64,000 bases of DNA from Staphylococcus caprae (GTDB taxonomy: Bacteria > Bacillota > Bacilli > Staphylococcales > Staphylococcaceae), in NCBI RefSeq assembly GCF_002902725.1, contig NZ_PPRT01000038.1, positions 49,714 through 113,713 on the forward strand. The letters run 5' to 3'. The notes below the pieces were generated by a model. The model made no database searches. It saw only the letters and a list, made by a program, of their open reading frames with translations, and was not told the DNA's origin. Both the position numbers and the translations under genes were made by a program. Positions 41,950 to 54,020 of the stretch are shown in pieces (positions within the stretch are counted from its first letter, which is position 1; each line of letters opens with the position of its first letter).

Positions 41950-42945
41950 ATGAAATTATTAGAAGAAATCAAAGAAAATAAACATTTAACAGAAGAGGAT
42001 ATGAAAGAATTTATTCATCTGTTACTCAATCCACAAGTGTGTAATGAAAGAAAAATTGAAATTTTAACATTCTATACTCAAAAGGAAATGCAACAAAGTG
42101 AACTTACATATTTAGTCAAACATCTCATTCATACCATGTATCCAGTTCAACCGTTTTATGAAGGCGCAATGTGTGTATGTGGAACAGGTGGTGATGGCTC
42201 GAATAGTTTCAACATTTCAACTACGGTTGCATTTATCGTTGCGAGTGCAGGCGTGCCAGTAGTTAAACATGGAAATAGAAGTGTTACGTCTCAATCAGGG
42301 AGTACAGATGTTTTACAAGAAATGGGCATTCAAACATGCAAAGTAGACGAAGTTGTTAAAGAATTAAACGCCAGAGGTCTTTCATTTATCAGCGCAACTG
42401 ACTCTTATCCGATTATGAAACATCTCCAACCAGTAAGAAAAAGCATTCATACACCTACTATTTTTAATTTAGTGGGTCCTTTAATTAACCCATTTAAGCT
42501 TACTTATCAAGTGATGGGGGTCTATGATGTTACGCAACTTGATAAGATTGCACAAACCATTAAAGATTTAGGTAGAAAAAAAGCAATTGTAGTTCATGGC
42601 GCAAACGGAATGGATGAAGCAACGCTATCTGGAAATAATATTATCTATGAAATTAATCAAGATGAACCTATTAAGACATACACAATGAATGCTAAAGATT
42701 ATGGTTTAACTTTGGCTGAAAATGAAACATTAATCGGTGGTTCGCCGAAAGAAAATAAAAAAATTACAATAAATATTTTAAACGGCAATGATAAGTCGAG
42801 TAAAAGAGATGTGGTATTACTAAATGCTGCAATCGCACTTTATGTTGCTGAAAAAGTCAACGATATTCAAAGTGGTATAAAATTAGCTCGTCATCTCATA
42901 GATAGTGGACAAGCTATGAAACAGTATTTGAAGATGGGGGTCTAA
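41950..42945 (+). CDS. trpD: Anthranilate phosphoribosyltransferase
   Basis: Transfers phosphoribosyl from PRPP to anthranilate. 331 residues. The PRPP-binding [15 protein letters not shown] and [17 protein letters not shown] motifs and [10 protein letters not shown] identify the family. It starts two bases after trpG, with ribosome-binding site AGAGGAAAC. Confidence 0.95.
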   Translation: MKLLEEIKENKHLTEEDMKEFIHLLLNPQVCNERKIEILTFYTQKEMQQSELTYLVKHLIHTMYPVQPFYEGAMCVCGTGGDGSNSFNISTTVAFIVASAGVPVVKHGNRSVTSQSGSTDVLQEMGIQTCKVDEVVKELNARGLSFISATDSYPIMKHLQPVRKSIHTPTIFNLVGPLINPFKLTYQVMGVYDVTQLDKIAQTIKDLGRKKAIVVHGANGMDEATLSGNNIIYEINQDEPIKTYTMNAKDYGLTLAENETLIGGSPKENKKITINILNGNDKSSKRDVVLLNAAIALYVAEKVNDIQSGIKLARHLIDSGQAMKQYLKMGV

Positions 42946-42947
42946 TC

Positions 42948-43730
42948 ATGACGATACTGAATGAAATAGTAGAGTATAAAAAAGAATTGTTGAATAAAGG
43001 TTACTATAAGCATAAGTTGGATGAACTTAAACAAGTAGATGTTACCAATAAAACTAAACTGATAGACGCTTTGAAGAATGATAAAAACTTATCTATTATT
43101 GCTGAAATAAAGTCTAAAAGTCCGACATTAAATCAATTACCTGAGAGAAATTTGCATACTCAAGTCAGAGAATATGAGTTATATGGAGCTAATGCCATTT
43201 CTATTTTAACCGATGAGAAGTACTTTGGAGGGAGTTTTGAACGTTTAACCGAACTTACAATAGAAACCAAATTACCTGTACTTTGCAAGGATTTTATTAT
43301 AGATAAAATACAAATTGATGTAGCGAAAAAAGCTGGTGCTTCAATTATTTTATTAATTGTCAATATTCTTTCAGATACGGAATTAAAAGAGTTATATGAC
43401 TATGCAACACAATTAGGTTTAGAAGTTTTAGTAGAAGTACACGATCAAGATGAGCTCAAAAAAGCATATCAACTTTCACCAGAAATCATTGGCGTCAATA
43501 ATCGAGATTTAAAACGATTTGTGATCAAAGTGGAACACACAAATGAAATTTTAAAAGCTAAAAGACGTGGTTTTCATTACATTTCTGAAAGTGGGATTCA
43601 TAGCATCAATGATGTTAAGACCATTTTAAACTCTGGTATAGATGGTTTACTAATCGGAGAAGCTTTAATGAAATGTGATGATTTGAGTCAATTTTTACCA
43701 AGTTTAAAACTAGAAAAGGTACGCCAATGA
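42948..43730 (+). CDS. trpC: Indole-3-glycerol phosphate synthase
   Basis: TIM-barrel enzyme closing the indole ring from carboxyphenylamino-deoxyribulose phosphate. 260 residues, monofunctional. Motifs [34 protein letters not shown] and [10 protein letters not shown] are present in order. Starts two bases after trpD and overlaps trpF by four. Confidence 0.95.
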   Translation: MTILNEIVEYKKELLNKGYYKHKLDELKQVDVTNKTKLIDALKNDKNLSIIAEIKSKSPTLNQLPERNLHTQVREYELYGANAISILTDEKYFGGSFERLTELTIETKLPVLCKDFIIDKIQIDVAKKAGASIILLIVNILSDTELKELYDYATQLGLEVLVEVHDQDELKKAYQLSPEIIGVNNRDLKRFVIKVEHTNEILKAKRRGFHYISESGIHSINDVKTILNSGIDGLLIGEALMKCDDLSQFLPSLKLEKVRQ

Positions 43731-44350
43731 TAGTAAAATTTTGTGGTTTTAAAAGTGATGAAGATATTGAAAAAGTGAAGGATTTGAACGTTGATGCTGT
43801 AGGTTTTATTCATTTTCCTAAAAGTAAAAGACATGTATCCATAAATCAAATCAAACATTTAACAAAGTCTATTCCGCATTGCATCGATCGTGTAGCAGTT
43901 GTAGTAAATCCTACGTTGGAATTAGTGACTGAAATCATAAGTGAAACGGATATCAATACCATTCAATTACATGGAAATGAAAGTATAAAGTTAATCAATC
44001 AAATTAAACATTTAAATTCTGAAATTAAGATAATTAAAGCATTACCTGCTGATTATCAATTAAATGACAATATAAAAAAATACGAGAGTTATGTGGACTT
44101 ATTTATTATAGACACACCTACAGAGAATTATGGTGGTACAGGGAAAGTATTTGATTGGAATATGCTAACTCATATCCGAGATGCTAAGTTTTTAATTGCT
44201 GGAGGTCTAGATATCAAACATTTAAAACAACTTAATCAAATTGAACTTGGACAGATGGGTTATGACATTGCGAGCGGGATTGAAACAAATAATAAAAAAG
44301 ATCTAACAAAAATGAAGGAAATTATTGAATTCTTAAAAGGGGATGAATGA
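43727..44350 (+). CDS. trpF: Phosphoribosylanthranilate isomerase
   Basis: TIM-barrel isomerase for the Amadori rearrangement in tryptophan synthesis. 207 residues. Visible motifs are [11 protein letters not shown] at the N-terminus (catalytic Cys), [40 protein letters not shown] and IAGGLD. It overlaps trpC by four bases. Separate from trpC, unlike the fused form of enterobacteria. Confidence 0.95.
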   Translation: MIVKFCGFKSDEDIEKVKDLNVDAVGFIHFPKSKRHVSINQIKHLTKSIPHCIDRVAVVVNPTLELVTEIISETDINTIQLHGNESIKLINQIKHLNSEIKIIKALPADYQLNDNIKKYESYVDLFIIDTPTENYGGTGKVFDWNMLTHIRDAKFLIAGGLDIKHLKQLNQIELGQMGYDIASGIETNNKKDLTKMKEIIEFLKGDE

Positions 44351-44351
44351 C

Positions 44352-45560
44352 ATGAAAATTCAAACAGAAGTTGATGATTTAGGATTTTTTGGTGACTATG
44401 GAGGACAATATGTGCCCGAAACGCTTATGCCAGCGATTATTGAGCTTAAGAAAGCCTATCATGTAGCCAAAAAAGATCAAAGCTTTCAAGAAGAACTTGA
44501 TTATTATCTGAGGGAATACGTTGGAAGAGAAACACCTCTTACTTATGCAAAGTCTTATTCAGAACAATTGGAAGGGGCTAAGATTTATCTTAAGCGTGAA
44601 GATTTAAATCATACCGGTGCTCACAAAATTAATAATGCACTGGGCCAAGCGCTTTTAGCAAAGCGCATGGGTAAGAAAAAGTTAGTCGCTGAAACAGGAG
44701 CAGGTCAACATGGTGTTGCAAGTGCAACGGTAGCAGCATTATTCGATATGGATCTTATTGTTTTTATGGGGAAAGAGGACATTAAACGACAACAATTGAA
44801 TGTATTTAGAATGGAGCTTCTAGGAGCGAAAGTAGTTGCAGTTGAAGAAGGGCAAGGGACGTTATCAGATGCAGTCAATAAAGCTTTACAATATTGGGTG
44901 AGTCATGTAGATGATACACATTATCTATTAGGTTCAGCCTTAGGACCTGATCCATTTCCAACCATGGTAAGAGACTTTCAAAGTGTGATTGGAAATGAAA
45001 TTAAAGCACAGATACAAAATAAGGAAGGACGTTTACCAGATGCAATTGTGGCATGCGTAGGTGGTGGTTCCAACTCTATAGGAACGTTTTATCCATTTAT
45101 TAAAGATAATGTTAAATTATTTGGAGTGGAAGCTGCCGGAGAAGGAGCAAATACAAATAAGCATGCATTAGCGATAGGTAAGGGAAGACCAGGTGTACTT
45201 CATGGTTCTAAAATGTATCTTATTCAGGATGATTATGGACAAATAGAATTAGCACATTCTATATCAGCTGGTTTGGATTACCCTGGTATCGGGCCTGAAC
45301 ATTCATATTATCATGATATAGGACGTGTCGAATACGTGAGTGCGACAGACGAAGAAGCTATGGAAGCATTAATTCGTTTTTCAAAAGCTGAAGGAATTAT
45401 TCCAGCGATTGAGAGCGCTCATGCACTGAGTTATGTTGAAAAGTTAGCGCCACAAATGAAAAGTAATGAAATAATTGTTGTGACAGTCTCTGGAAGAGGA
45501 GATAAAGATATGGAAACAATCAGAACGTACATTGAAAGTCGTGGTGAAAAGGATGCGTAA
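44352..45560 (+). CDS. trpB: Tryptophan synthase beta chain
   Basis: PLP enzyme joining indole to serine. 402 residues from the ATG at 44352, which lies directly after the trpF stop with AAAAGGGGATGA upstream. An ATG at 44343 is an alternative. The PLP lysine is Lys92 in [13 protein letters not shown]. Also [13 protein letters not shown], the phosphate-binding [10 protein letters not shown], and SGRGDKD at the C-terminus. The stop overlaps the start of trpA by eight bases. Confidence 0.96.
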   Translation: MKIQTEVDDLGFFGDYGGQYVPETLMPAIIELKKAYHVAKKDQSFQEELDYYLREYVGRETPLTYAKSYSEQLEGAKIYLKREDLNHTGAHKINNALGQALLAKRMGKKKLVAETGAGQHGVASATVAALFDMDLIVFMGKEDIKRQQLNVFRMELLGAKVVAVEEGQGTLSDAVNKALQYWVSHVDDTHYLLGSALGPDPFPTMVRDFQSVIGNEIKAQIQNKEGRLPDAIVACVGGGSNSIGTFYPFIKDNVKLFGVEAAGEGANTNKHALAIGKGRPGVLHGSKMYLIQDDYGQIELAHSISAGLDYPGIGPEHSYYHDIGRVEYVSATDEEAMEALIRFSKAEGIIPAIESAHALSYVEKLAPQMKSNEIIVVTVSGRGDKDMETIRTYIESRGEKDA

Positions 45561-46284
45561 ATTATTTATTCCATATATCATGGGTAATTTGAACTTTATT
45601 AAGAACCTTAAAATATTAAGTGAAGCAGGCGCAGATATAGTCGAAATAGGTGTCCCATTTTCGGATCCTGTAGCTGACGGACCAACAATTATGAATGCAG
45701 GCGCTAAAGCAATAGCAGAGGGCGTAAATGTAGATTTCATATTTAACGAATTGATCAATCATAGTCGTGACATTACTTCTAAATATATTTTAATGACTTA
45801 TTATAATATTATTTCTTCCTATGGAGAGAAACAATTTTTAGATAAATGTGTAGAAGCAGGTGTATTTGGATTAATTATTCCAGATTTACCTTTTGAACTT
45901 ATTGAAAAATTTAAAAAAGATTTTCCAAATCATAAAGTTAAAATTATTCCTCTAATAGCTATGACAACTTCAAAGGAAAGAATGAAAGCCATTGCGAAAA
46001 AAGCAGAAGGTTTTATTTATACTGTAACTATGAATGCTACAACAGGTGAAAATGGGCAGTTCCATCCAGAATTAAAAAATAAGATTCAAATGTTAAAAGA
46101 CATTGCAGACGTCCCTGTTGTTGCAGGTTTCGGTATCAGAAATGAAAAACATGTGAAAGATATAGGAGAAGTAGCCGATGGTGTTGTTATTGGTAGTGAA
46201 ATTGTAAAAAGATTAGCAGAAAATGATGTTAATCAATTTAAACAATATGTAAATGGTATAAGACGCACTTTAGATGCTCTATAA
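45553..46284 (+). CDS. trpA: Tryptophan synthase alpha chain
   Basis: Cleaves indole-3-glycerol phosphate to indole, channelled to TrpB. 243 residues. The catalytic Glu lies in [18 protein letters not shown] and the Asp in [10 protein letters not shown]. The phosphate site [10 protein letters not shown] and VIGSEIVKR follow. The ATG at 45553 overlaps the trpB end, with GTGGTGA as ribosome-binding site. Last gene of the operon. No strong terminator was seen in the 92 bases after it. Confidence 0.94.
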   Translation: MRKLFIPYIMGNLNFIKNLKILSEAGADIVEIGVPFSDPVADGPTIMNAGAKAIAEGVNVDFIFNELINHSRDITSKYILMTYYNIISSYGEKQFLDKCVEAGVFGLIIPDLPFELIEKFKKDFPNHKVKIIPLIAMTTSKERMKAIAKKAEGFIYTVTMNATTGENGQFHPELKNKIQMLKDIADVPVVAGFGIRNEKHVKDIGEVADGVVIGSEIVKRLAENDVNQFKQYVNGIRRTLDAL

Positions 46285-46376
46285 AACAATAATAAAAATA
46301 GCAATATAAATTGAATAATGAAGTACGTGTCAGGGTAAATATAAATCATAATTAAATTATAAAGAGGTGAATAAGA

Positions 46377-47035
46377 ATGAGTAAAAAAGTATTATTCGTT
46401 CTAACAAGCACTAATCAATATCCTGATGGTACTGAAACGGGTTTATGGTTAGAAGAAGCAGGCGAACCTTATGATATTCTAACTCAAGAAGGCATTGAGG
46501 TTGAGATAGCTTCTATTAAAGGCGGACATGTTAATTTAGATCCAAATTCAACTTCAGATGAATTATTAAATCAATATAGTACATTCGTATCACACTTAAA
46601 TGATACACCAAGTATAGATGACATCAACGCTGATGACTACGATGCAATTTATTTACAGGTGGTCATGGAACAGTCTTTGATTTTGCTAATAATGAAAAGC
46701 TTGCAAATATTTTAGTACACTTCAGAGATAAAGATAAAATTATTTCATCAGTTTGTCATGGACCAAGTGCTTTTGTAGGAGTTAAAGGAAGCAATGGTAA
46801 ATATTTAGTAGATGGTATTCAATTAACAGCGTTTACAGATAGTGAAGAAAAAGCTATGGGATTAGAAGAAAAAGTGCCATTTTTAACTCAATCTAAATTA
46901 GAAGAACAAGGCGCAAGATTCGTAGCAAGTGATGACTTTACGTCTCATTTAGAAGAAGACCGTAAATTTATTACTGGTCAAAATCCTCAATCAAGTGAAG
47001 TCATTGGTAAAGCACTCGTAAATGCATTAAAATAA
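46377..47035 (+). pseudogene. DJ-1/PfpI-family protein, broken by a one-base frameshift
   Basis: The first 93 or so codons (MSKKVLFVLTSTNQYPDGTE to DDYDAIYL) belong to a DJ-1/PfpI (ThiJ) protein. The frame then shifts near 46656, where TTACAGGTGGT stands in place of an expected TTACCAGGTGGT (Leu-Pro-Gly-Gly). The other frame continues as GGHGTVFDFANNEKL and IISSVCHGPSAFVG, with the nucleophile Cys, to a stop at 47035. Restoring one base gives a 219-residue full-length protein. Read as it stands, a 112-residue product without the active site would be made. It could be a sequencing error. Confidence 0.88.
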
Positions 47036-47046
47036 AAATGAACACA

Positions 47047-47090
47047 AAATAATATGGACCGACACCTTGTTCAGTCCATATTATTTTTTA
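47047..47090 (+). terminator. Terminator after the DJ-1/PfpI pseudogene
   Basis: AAATAATATGGAC (47047-47059) pairs perfectly with GTCCATATTATTT (47074-47086), followed by T residues. Confidence 0.92.
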
Positions 47091-47305
47091 CATAAAAGTT
47101 TCAATATTGCATTGGTTATCAATTAAGTACAATTTTTATATCAGTTAATATTTTAGTTTTGGTAATATCTATTGTATACTTGTCTAGATTAGAAATATAG
47201 TTAACATGGATCATCAAAATGATTACATATTATATGCAAGAGAACGACCTATATTCCTTAAAAGTTAAAAAGAGAGTTATAAAGATATAAATGGGAGTTA
47301 TGATA

Positions 47306-48559
47306 ATGAAGTTTACAAATTTAACAGCCAAAGAATTTGGTGACTTTACAGATCAAATGCCTTATAGCCATTTTACTCAGATGGAAGGCAATTATGAGCT
47401 TAAAGTTGCTGAAGGAACTGAATCACATCTTGTAGGGATTAAAAATAATGAGAATAAGGTAATTGCAGCCTGCTTGTTAACTGCAGTACCAGTCATGAAA
47501 TTTTTCAAATATTTTTATTCTAACCGTGGTCCTGTAATTGATTATGATAATAAAGAACTTGTTCACTTCTTCTTTAATGAATTTAGTAAATACGTAAAAA
47601 AACATAACTGTCTATATCTAAGAGTCGATCCTTATCTTCCTTATCAATATTTAGACCATGATGGTGAAGTTATTGAAAATGCTGGACATGACTGGTTTTT
47701 CAATAAAATGGAAGACTTAGGATACGAACATGAAGGGTTCCACAAAGGATTTCATCCTATATTACAAGTGAGATATCATTCTGTTTTAGATTTAAAAAAT
47801 AAAACAGCAAAAGATGTTTTAAATGGAATGGATAGTTTAAGAAAACGTAACACCAAGAAAGTACAAAAAAATGGAGTCAAAGTTCGATTTCTAACTGAAG
47901 AAGAATTACCGATTTTTAGATCATTTATGGAAGATACGACAGAAACAAAAGAGTTTACTGACAGAGACGATAGCTTCTATTACAATAGATTCAAATATTT
48001 TAAAGATCGAGTATTAGTACCTTTAGCTTATATTGATTTCAATGAATATTTAGAAGAACTTAATACTGAGAGAGACGTATTAAATAAAGATTTAAACAAA
48101 GCGCTTAAAGATATTGAGAAACGACCTGAAAATAAAAAAGCGTATAACAAAAAAGAAAATCTTGAACAACAGCTAGATGCAAATCAACAGAAGATAGAGG
48201 AAGCTCAAAATTTACAGCAAGAACATGGGAATGAGCTACCTATCTCAGCTGGTTATTTCGTAATCAATCCATTTGAAGTAGTATATTATGCCGGTGGTAC
48301 TTCAAATCGTTACCGCCATTTTGCAGGTAGTTATGCGATTCAATGGAAAATGATTAATTACGCTTTAGAACATGGCATTAATCGTTATAATTTTTATGGA
48401 ATAAGTGGGGACTTCAGTGAAAACGCTGAAGACGTAGGAGTAATTAAGTTCAAAAAAGGCTATAACGCTGATGTTATTGAATATGTAGGTGATTTTATCA
48501 AACCAATAAATAAACCTATGTATGCAATCTACAACGCACTTAAAAAGTTAAAGAAATAG
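47306..48559 (+). CDS. femA: FemA, pentaglycine bridge glycyltransferase
   Basis: Adds glycines 2 and 3 of the pentaglycine cross-bridge to lipid II from Gly-tRNA. 417 residues (MKFTNLTAKEFGDFTDQMPY). The fold has two GNAT-like lobes (VPVMKFFKYFYSNRGPVIDY; AGGTSNRYRHFAGSYAIQWKMI) and a coiled-coil arm around residues 245-305, rich in Glu, Lys and Asn. The ATG at 47306 follows GGGAG. The gene is an essential methicillin-resistance accessory factor in S. aureus. Paired with femB, 28 bases downstream. Confidence 0.96.
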   Translation: MKFTNLTAKEFGDFTDQMPYSHFTQMEGNYELKVAEGTESHLVGIKNNENKVIAACLLTAVPVMKFFKYFYSNRGPVIDYDNKELVHFFFNEFSKYVKKHNCLYLRVDPYLPYQYLDHDGEVIENAGHDWFFNKMEDLGYEHEGFHKGFHPILQVRYHSVLDLKNKTAKDVLNGMDSLRKRNTKKVQKNGVKVRFLTEEELPIFRSFMEDTTETKEFTDRDDSFYYNRFKYFKDRVLVPLAYIDFNEYLEELNTERDVLNKDLNKALKDIEKRPENKKAYNKKENLEQQLDANQQKIEEAQNLQQEHGNELPISAGYFVINPFEVVYYAGGTSNRYRHFAGSYAIQWKMINYALEHGINRYNFYGISGDFSENAEDVGVIKFKKGYNADVIEYVGDFIKPINKPMYAIYNALKKLKK

Positions 48560-48587
48560 ATTTTTTTAGGAAGGGAATTATCTAATT

Positions 48588-49841
48588 ATGAAATTTACAG
48601 AGTTAACAGTAAAAGAATTTGAAAACTTTGTACAAAATCCATCATTAGAAAGCCATTATTTTCAGGTGAAGGAAAATATTGCTACGCGTGAAGCAGATGG
48701 GTTCCAAGTTGTATTATTAGGTGTGAAAGATGACGATAATAAAGTAATCGCAGCAAGTCTTTTCTCTAAAATTCCTACAATGGGAAGTTATGTATATTAT
48801 TCTAACCGTGGTCCAGTCATGGATTATTCAGATTTAGGTTTGGTTGATTTTTATTTAAGAGAATTAGAAAGATACTTACATCAGCATCAATGTTTGTATG
48901 TAAAATTAGATCCTTATTGGATGTATCAATTGTATGATAAAGACATCAATCCTTTAACAGAAAAGAATGATGCCTTAGTTAACCTATTAAAATCACATGG
49001 CTATGAACATCATGGTTTCACTACAGAGTATGATGCTTCTAGTCAAGTAAGATGGATGGGTGTGCTTGATTTAGAAGGTAAAACGCCTGCTTCATTGAAA
49101 AAAGAATTTGATAGCCAACGTAAAAGAAATATAAATAAAGCGATAAACTATGGAATTAAGGTGAGATTTCTCGATAAAGATGAATTCGATATCTTCTTAG
49201 ATTTATATCGTGAAACTGAAGCTAGAACTGGATTTGTTTCTAAAACAGATCAGTATTTCTATAACTTTATTAATCACTACGGTGATAAGGTTTTATTACC
49301 ATTAGCGTATATTGACTTAGATGAATACATAGAAAAAGTTCAACACACACTCAATGACAAAGAAAATCGTCGTGATGATATGATGGCTAAAGAAAACAAA
49401 AACGATAAGCAATTAAGAAAAATCGCCGAATTAGATAAACAGATTGACCATGATAAAAAAGAATTACTTAATGCAAGTGAAATTCGTCAAACTGATGGAT
49501 CTATTTTAAATTTAGCTGCAGGTGTATACTTTGCTAATGCCTATGAAGTCAATTATTTCTCTGGAGGTTCTTCAGAAAAGTACAATCAGTACATGGGACC
49601 TTACGCAATGCATTGGCATATGATTAATTATTGCTTTGACAATGGCTACGATAGATATAATTTTTATGGTTTATCTGGGGACTTTACTGAAGATAGTGAA
49701 GATTATGGTGTTTATCGCTTCAAGAGAGGATTTAATGTTCAAATTGAGGAATTAATTGGAGATTTCTATAAACCAATTAATAAAGTGAAATATTGGTTAT
49801 TCACGACATTAAACCGTATACGTAAAAAGATAAAAAAATAA
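48588..49841 (+). CDS. femB: FemB, pentaglycine bridge glycyltransferase
   Basis: Adds glycines 4 and 5 of the peptidoglycan cross-bridge. 417 residues, paralogous to FemA across its length ([50 protein letters not shown]). It has its own coiled-coil arm near residues 250-300 and a basic C-terminus (RIRKKIKK). Ribosome-binding site GGAAGGGA. Co-transcribed with femA and followed by a strong terminator. Confidence 0.96.
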   Translation: MKFTELTVKEFENFVQNPSLESHYFQVKENIATREADGFQVVLLGVKDDDNKVIAASLFSKIPTMGSYVYYSNRGPVMDYSDLGLVDFYLRELERYLHQHQCLYVKLDPYWMYQLYDKDINPLTEKNDALVNLLKSHGYEHHGFTTEYDASSQVRWMGVLDLEGKTPASLKKEFDSQRKRNINKAINYGIKVRFLDKDEFDIFLDLYRETEARTGFVSKTDQYFYNFINHYGDKVLLPLAYIDLDEYIEKVQHTLNDKENRRDDMMAKENKNDKQLRKIAELDKQIDHDKKELLNASEIRQTDGSILNLAAGVYFANAYEVNYFSGGSSEKYNQYMGPYAMHWHMINYCFDNGYDRYNFYGLSGDFTEDSEDYGVYRFKRGFNVQIEELIGDFYKPINKVKYWLFTTLNRIRKKIKK

Positions 49842-49858
49842 CTATATATTTAAAAAGT

Positions 49859-49893
49859 AGAGCATATTGGGATAGAGCCAATATGCTCTTTTG
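49859..49893 (+). terminator. Terminator after femB
   Basis: AGAGCATATTGG (49859-49870) pairs perfectly with CCAATATGCTCT (49878-49889), followed by TTTTG. Confidence 0.93.
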
Positions 49894-50875
<982 letters not shown>

Positions 50876-51652
50876 ATGAATTTTATTTTCGATATTGATG
50901 GTACGATTTGCTTTGACGGTAATCATATTGACCAATCTATTAAAAATCGTCTTATGCAACTCAACGATGAAAACCATAAAGTTATATTTGCATCTGCACG
51001 TCCTATAAGAGATTTGCTACCAGTGATTCCTGAATTTGCAGATTATACTTTAATTGGTGGTAATGGCTCAATTATATCTAAAACCGGACAAATCGAAATC
51101 ATTTCGGAAATCAATTAACACGATATTAACCTCATTAAACACCTCATTAAACAATATGGATTGTCGTATATTATTGATGATAAATTCAATTATTCAACGA
51201 ATTTAAATGCTGATAATGAAATTTATCAACGTATCGATCCTAATCGTACTGCACAGGCTTTACATATGGATGACATTAAGGATCCGATTAAAGCAATCCT
51301 TTTGAATATTAAACCTGATGACTTCGATACTATTGCTAAGATTTTGAAAACAGAATCAGACGGTATTGAGCTTATTTATCACTTCAATGAATCATATATT
51401 GATGTGACCGCTCAAGGTATCGATAAACATACGACAATTCAATATTTAATAGGTTCAGATACAGATTATATTGCATTTGGTAACGATCATAATGATATTC
51501 ACATGTTAGATAACGCTTCGCAAGGTTATTTTGTGGCTAATGCACTGGTTGAACATCAGTCATTTTTGAAAAATCCTAATATCAAAGTCATTGATAATTC
51601 GAATGATGCAATATGTAAAGTGTTAGATAACTATTTAGCTATCAAAAGTTAA
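50876..51652 (+). pseudogene. Cof-type HAD-family phosphatase, split by an in-frame stop
   Basis: A HAD IIB (Cof-like) sugar-phosphate phosphatase of about 258 codons. The N-terminal catalytic motif FIFDIDGTI (both Asp) and SARPIRDLLP are intact. A TAA at 51116-51118 interrupts the cap domain after IISEIN. The same frame continues with LIKHLIKQYGLSYIIDDKFN to the last HAD motif IAFGNDHNDIHML and ends at 51652. A single C-to-T change of a CAA codon would explain the stop. A tandem 12-base duplication (ACCTCATTAAAC, 51129-51152) lies just after it. Ribosome-binding site TGGAGTG. Confidence 0.87.
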
Positions 51653-51670
51653 ATTAAATATGAACTATAT

Positions 51671-51732
51671 TAAAAAGCCTCTTACAATAATTAAGGTTTG
51701 AACATTATCAAACACGTTGTAAGAGGCTTTTG
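51671..51732. terminator. Bidirectional terminator between the HAD pseudogene and nikE
   Basis: AAAAGCCTCTTACAA (from 51671) pairs with TTGTAAGAGGCTTTT (to 51732) across a 30-base internal region. It lies between convergent units. Confidence 0.88.
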
Positions 51733-51737
51733 CTATT

Positions 51738-52433
51738 TTAAGAATTGATGAGTAATTGAGTATACGGATGGCGTGATTTATCGAACAAATCCTCAATCTT
51801 AAAATCATCTACCACTTCTCCATCTTTTAACACAATCACACGTTGCGTCAGTCTTTGAATAACTGAAAGATCGTGGGAGATAACAAGTAGGGTTTTAGGA
51901 TTGATGTGGTCTTCGTTTATTAAAATATCAATAACATTTTGCTCAGCTACAACATCTAGATTGGATGTAATTTCATCACATATCAAAATATCTGGCTGAG
52001 AAATGAGTGATCTTATGATATTCAATCTTTGTAACTGACCGCCACTGACTTCTCGTGGAAACTTTTGCAACAAATGCTCTGATAAACTAAATGATTCTAA
52101 ATATTTTAGTAAGTTGGACTTTATTTCCGAAGTTTTCATTTTATTATAAAAAATGAGTGGTTCTTCAAGAGATTGTTGGATTGTATAATGTCTATCAAAA
52201 CTTTCAAAGGCATGCTGAAATACTGGGAGTACGCGTTTTGAATTGACTTTAACTTGTCCACGCGTAGGATTTAACTCTCCTAATATTAAAGAACTTAAAG
52301 TACTTTTACCTGCCCCGCTTTCACCTAATATCCCTACTTTTTCATTTTTATCGATTTTAAAGTTTACACCGTTAAGAACAGAATGGTTTTTACTATATCC
52401 AAAATGAACATTTTCAAATTTTATGATAGTCAA
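51738..52433 (-). CDS. nikE: Nickel/peptide ABC transporter ATP-binding protein (OppF/NikE-like)
   Basis: Cytosolic ATPase of an Opp/Dpp-family importer. 231 residues. Walker [10 protein letters not shown] (near 37), signature VSGGQLQRLNIIRSL, Walker B ILICDEITSNLD and switch histidine VISHDLS. It starts with TTG at 52433, overlapping the nikD stop by four bases, with AAAGGATGG upstream. In S. aureus the operon at this locus (opp2) was renamed nikBCDE for nickel uptake, and the name is transferred by synteny. Confidence 0.78.
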   Translation of the reverse strand: MTIIKFENVHFGYSKNHSVLNGVNFKIDKNEKVGILGESGAGKSTLSSLILGELNPTRGQVKVNSKRVLPVFQHAFESFDRHYTIQQSLEEPLIFYNKMKTSEIKSNLLKYLESFSLSEHLLQKFPREVSGGQLQRLNIIRSLISQPDILICDEITSNLDVVAEQNVIDILINEDHINPKTLLVISHDLSVIQRLTQRVIVLKDGEVVDDFKIEDLFDKSRHPYTQLLINS

Positions 52434-53203
52434 CGATTTCCATCCTTTCTTAACGTGTTTCTGTATTTTAATAATTGCTTTGTATACGTATGTGTAACTT
52501 CATTTTCAGTAAGTTTACTAATTGTGCCAGATTCAACAATGCTACCATTTCTCATAACATTAAAATAATTTCCATAATTAAGTACGTGATTCATATTGTG
52601 AGTAATTAACAACACTGTATGATGATGGTCTTTAACTATATGTTTAAGCATTTGCATAATTTGATGACCATTGACGACATCTAAAGATGCTACAGGTTCA
52701 TCGGCAATGATAAGTGGAGGTTTCAACATGAGCACGCTAGCAATGTAAACACGTTCAAGTTGACCACCAGAAAGTTGAAAACTGTATTTTTTAATAATAC
52801 TAGAATCATTTAAATTAACCCAAGTTAAAGCAGTGATAATGTTCTTTAATGCCTCCTCTTTAGATACATTAAAGTGTGTTCGATATATTGCAATAAGTTG
52901 TTTATCTAGACGTGAGTATTCATTAAAGCTTTGCGCATAATTCTGAGAAATATAACCAATTTGTTTACCTAAAAGATGATTCATATTAGTAGCATTTTCT
53001 CCAAAATCATACTCATCATATGTCATATTTAATCCTTCTGGTAAATATTTCAAAAGTGCCCTTGCTGTGAGACTCTTACCTGCCCCACTTTCGCCAAAAA
53101 TAACATTAAGTTTTCCTTGATAAATATTTAAATCGACGTTTTGGACTAACTTATAATTATTAGAATCGCTAATGTTAAGATTTTTTATTTTCAAAAGCGT
53201 CAA
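52430..53203 (-). CDS. nikD: Nickel/peptide ABC transporter ATP-binding protein (OppD/NikD-like)
   Basis: Second ATPase of the importer. 257 residues from TTG at 53203, eight bases after AGAGG. A GTG at 53212 is possible. Walker [10 protein letters not shown], note Leu in place of the usual Ser/Thr, Q-loop [13 protein letters not shown], signature [17 protein letters not shown], Walker [13 protein letters not shown] and LITHNMN. It overlaps nikC by about 29 bases. Confidence 0.78.
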   Translation of the reverse strand: MTLLKIKNLNISDSNNYKLVQNVDLNIYQGKLNVIFGESGAGKSLTARALLKYLPEGLNMTYDEYDFGENATNMNHLLGKQIGYISQNYAQSFNEYSRLDKQLIAIYRTHFNVSKEEALKNIITALTWVNLNDSSIIKKYSFQLSGGQLERVYIASVLMLKPPLIIADEPVASLDVVNGHQIMQMLKHIVKDHHHTVLLITHNMNHVLNYGNYFNVMRNGSIVESGTISKLTENEVTHTYTKQLLKYRNTLRKDGNR

Positions 53204-54020
53204 ACTCGACACCTCTCTTCTCTAATAATCGATCTCTGACAGCGTCTCCGGTTAAGTTGAAGATTAATATCGTTATCGAGATTAATGTCGCTGGTGCAAT
53301 GATCATGATTGGATGTGATGTGATAAAGTTACGTCCCGCTTGAAGCATAGCGCCCCACTCTGGAGATGGTGGTTGTGCGCCTAATCCTAAAAATGACAAC
53401 GAACTAATGTAAAGAATAATTTTACCAAAATCAACAATCATAATAACCAAAATGGATGGAAACACTTTAGGTAATAAATGTTTAAATAAAATATTAAAAG
53501 CTGATACATTAAATAATTTGGCCATTTTTATATAGGAAAGATTCATTTCTGAATTGACGATCCCTCTTGTTACCCTTGTATAATTCATCCATTTTATAAC
53601 AGTAATGGCAATCACTAAATTCCATATGCTTGGATGGAAGAAACTTGCTAAAGCAATCATAATGACGAATTCAGGTATACTCAAACCGATATCTATCATT
53701 CTCATGATAATCGAATCGATCCAACCTTTTTGATAGCCTGAAAGTAAACCAAGTGGTACGCCGATTAAAACAGTAAAAAGTAAAGTCAATAAAGTAACAA
53801 ATAAAGTTGTTCGTGCGCCTATGATGAGTCGACTAAATAAATCGCGACCATAGTCATCGGTTCCTAAAAAGTGATGTAAACTTATGGGCTCGAATGTTTC
53901 TGATAAATTAACTTTAAAAGCTGCATCATTACTAACAAACAGTTGAAGGGCGATAATTATAAATATATAGATACTAAACACATAGAAAATGAGATTCTTC
54001 TTTGTTAATTTAAGCTTCAT
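53175..54020 (-). CDS. nikC: Nickel/peptide ABC transporter permease (OppC/NikC-like)
   Basis: Membrane-spanning subunit of 281 residues with about six helices. The Opp/Dpp permease features [21 protein letters not shown] (near residue 50) and a late [21 protein letters not shown], which contains the EAA-like coupling region, are visible. The ATG at 54020 is six bases after GAAGGTG. It overlaps the end of nikB. Confidence 0.8.
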   Translation of the reverse strand: MKLKLTKKNLIFYVFSIYIFIIIALQLFVSNDAAFKVNLSETFEPISLHHFLGTDDYGRDLFSRLIIGARTTLFVTLLTLLFTVLIGVPLGLLSGYQKGWIDSIIMRMIDIGLSIPEFVIMIALASFFHPSIWNLVIAITVIKWMNYTRVTRGIVNSEMNLSYIKMAKLFNVSAFNILFKHLLPKVFPSILVIMIVDFGKIILYISSLSFLGLGAQPPSPEWGAMLQAGRNFITSHPIMIIAPATLISITILIFNLTGDAVRDRLLEKRGVEFDAFENKKS

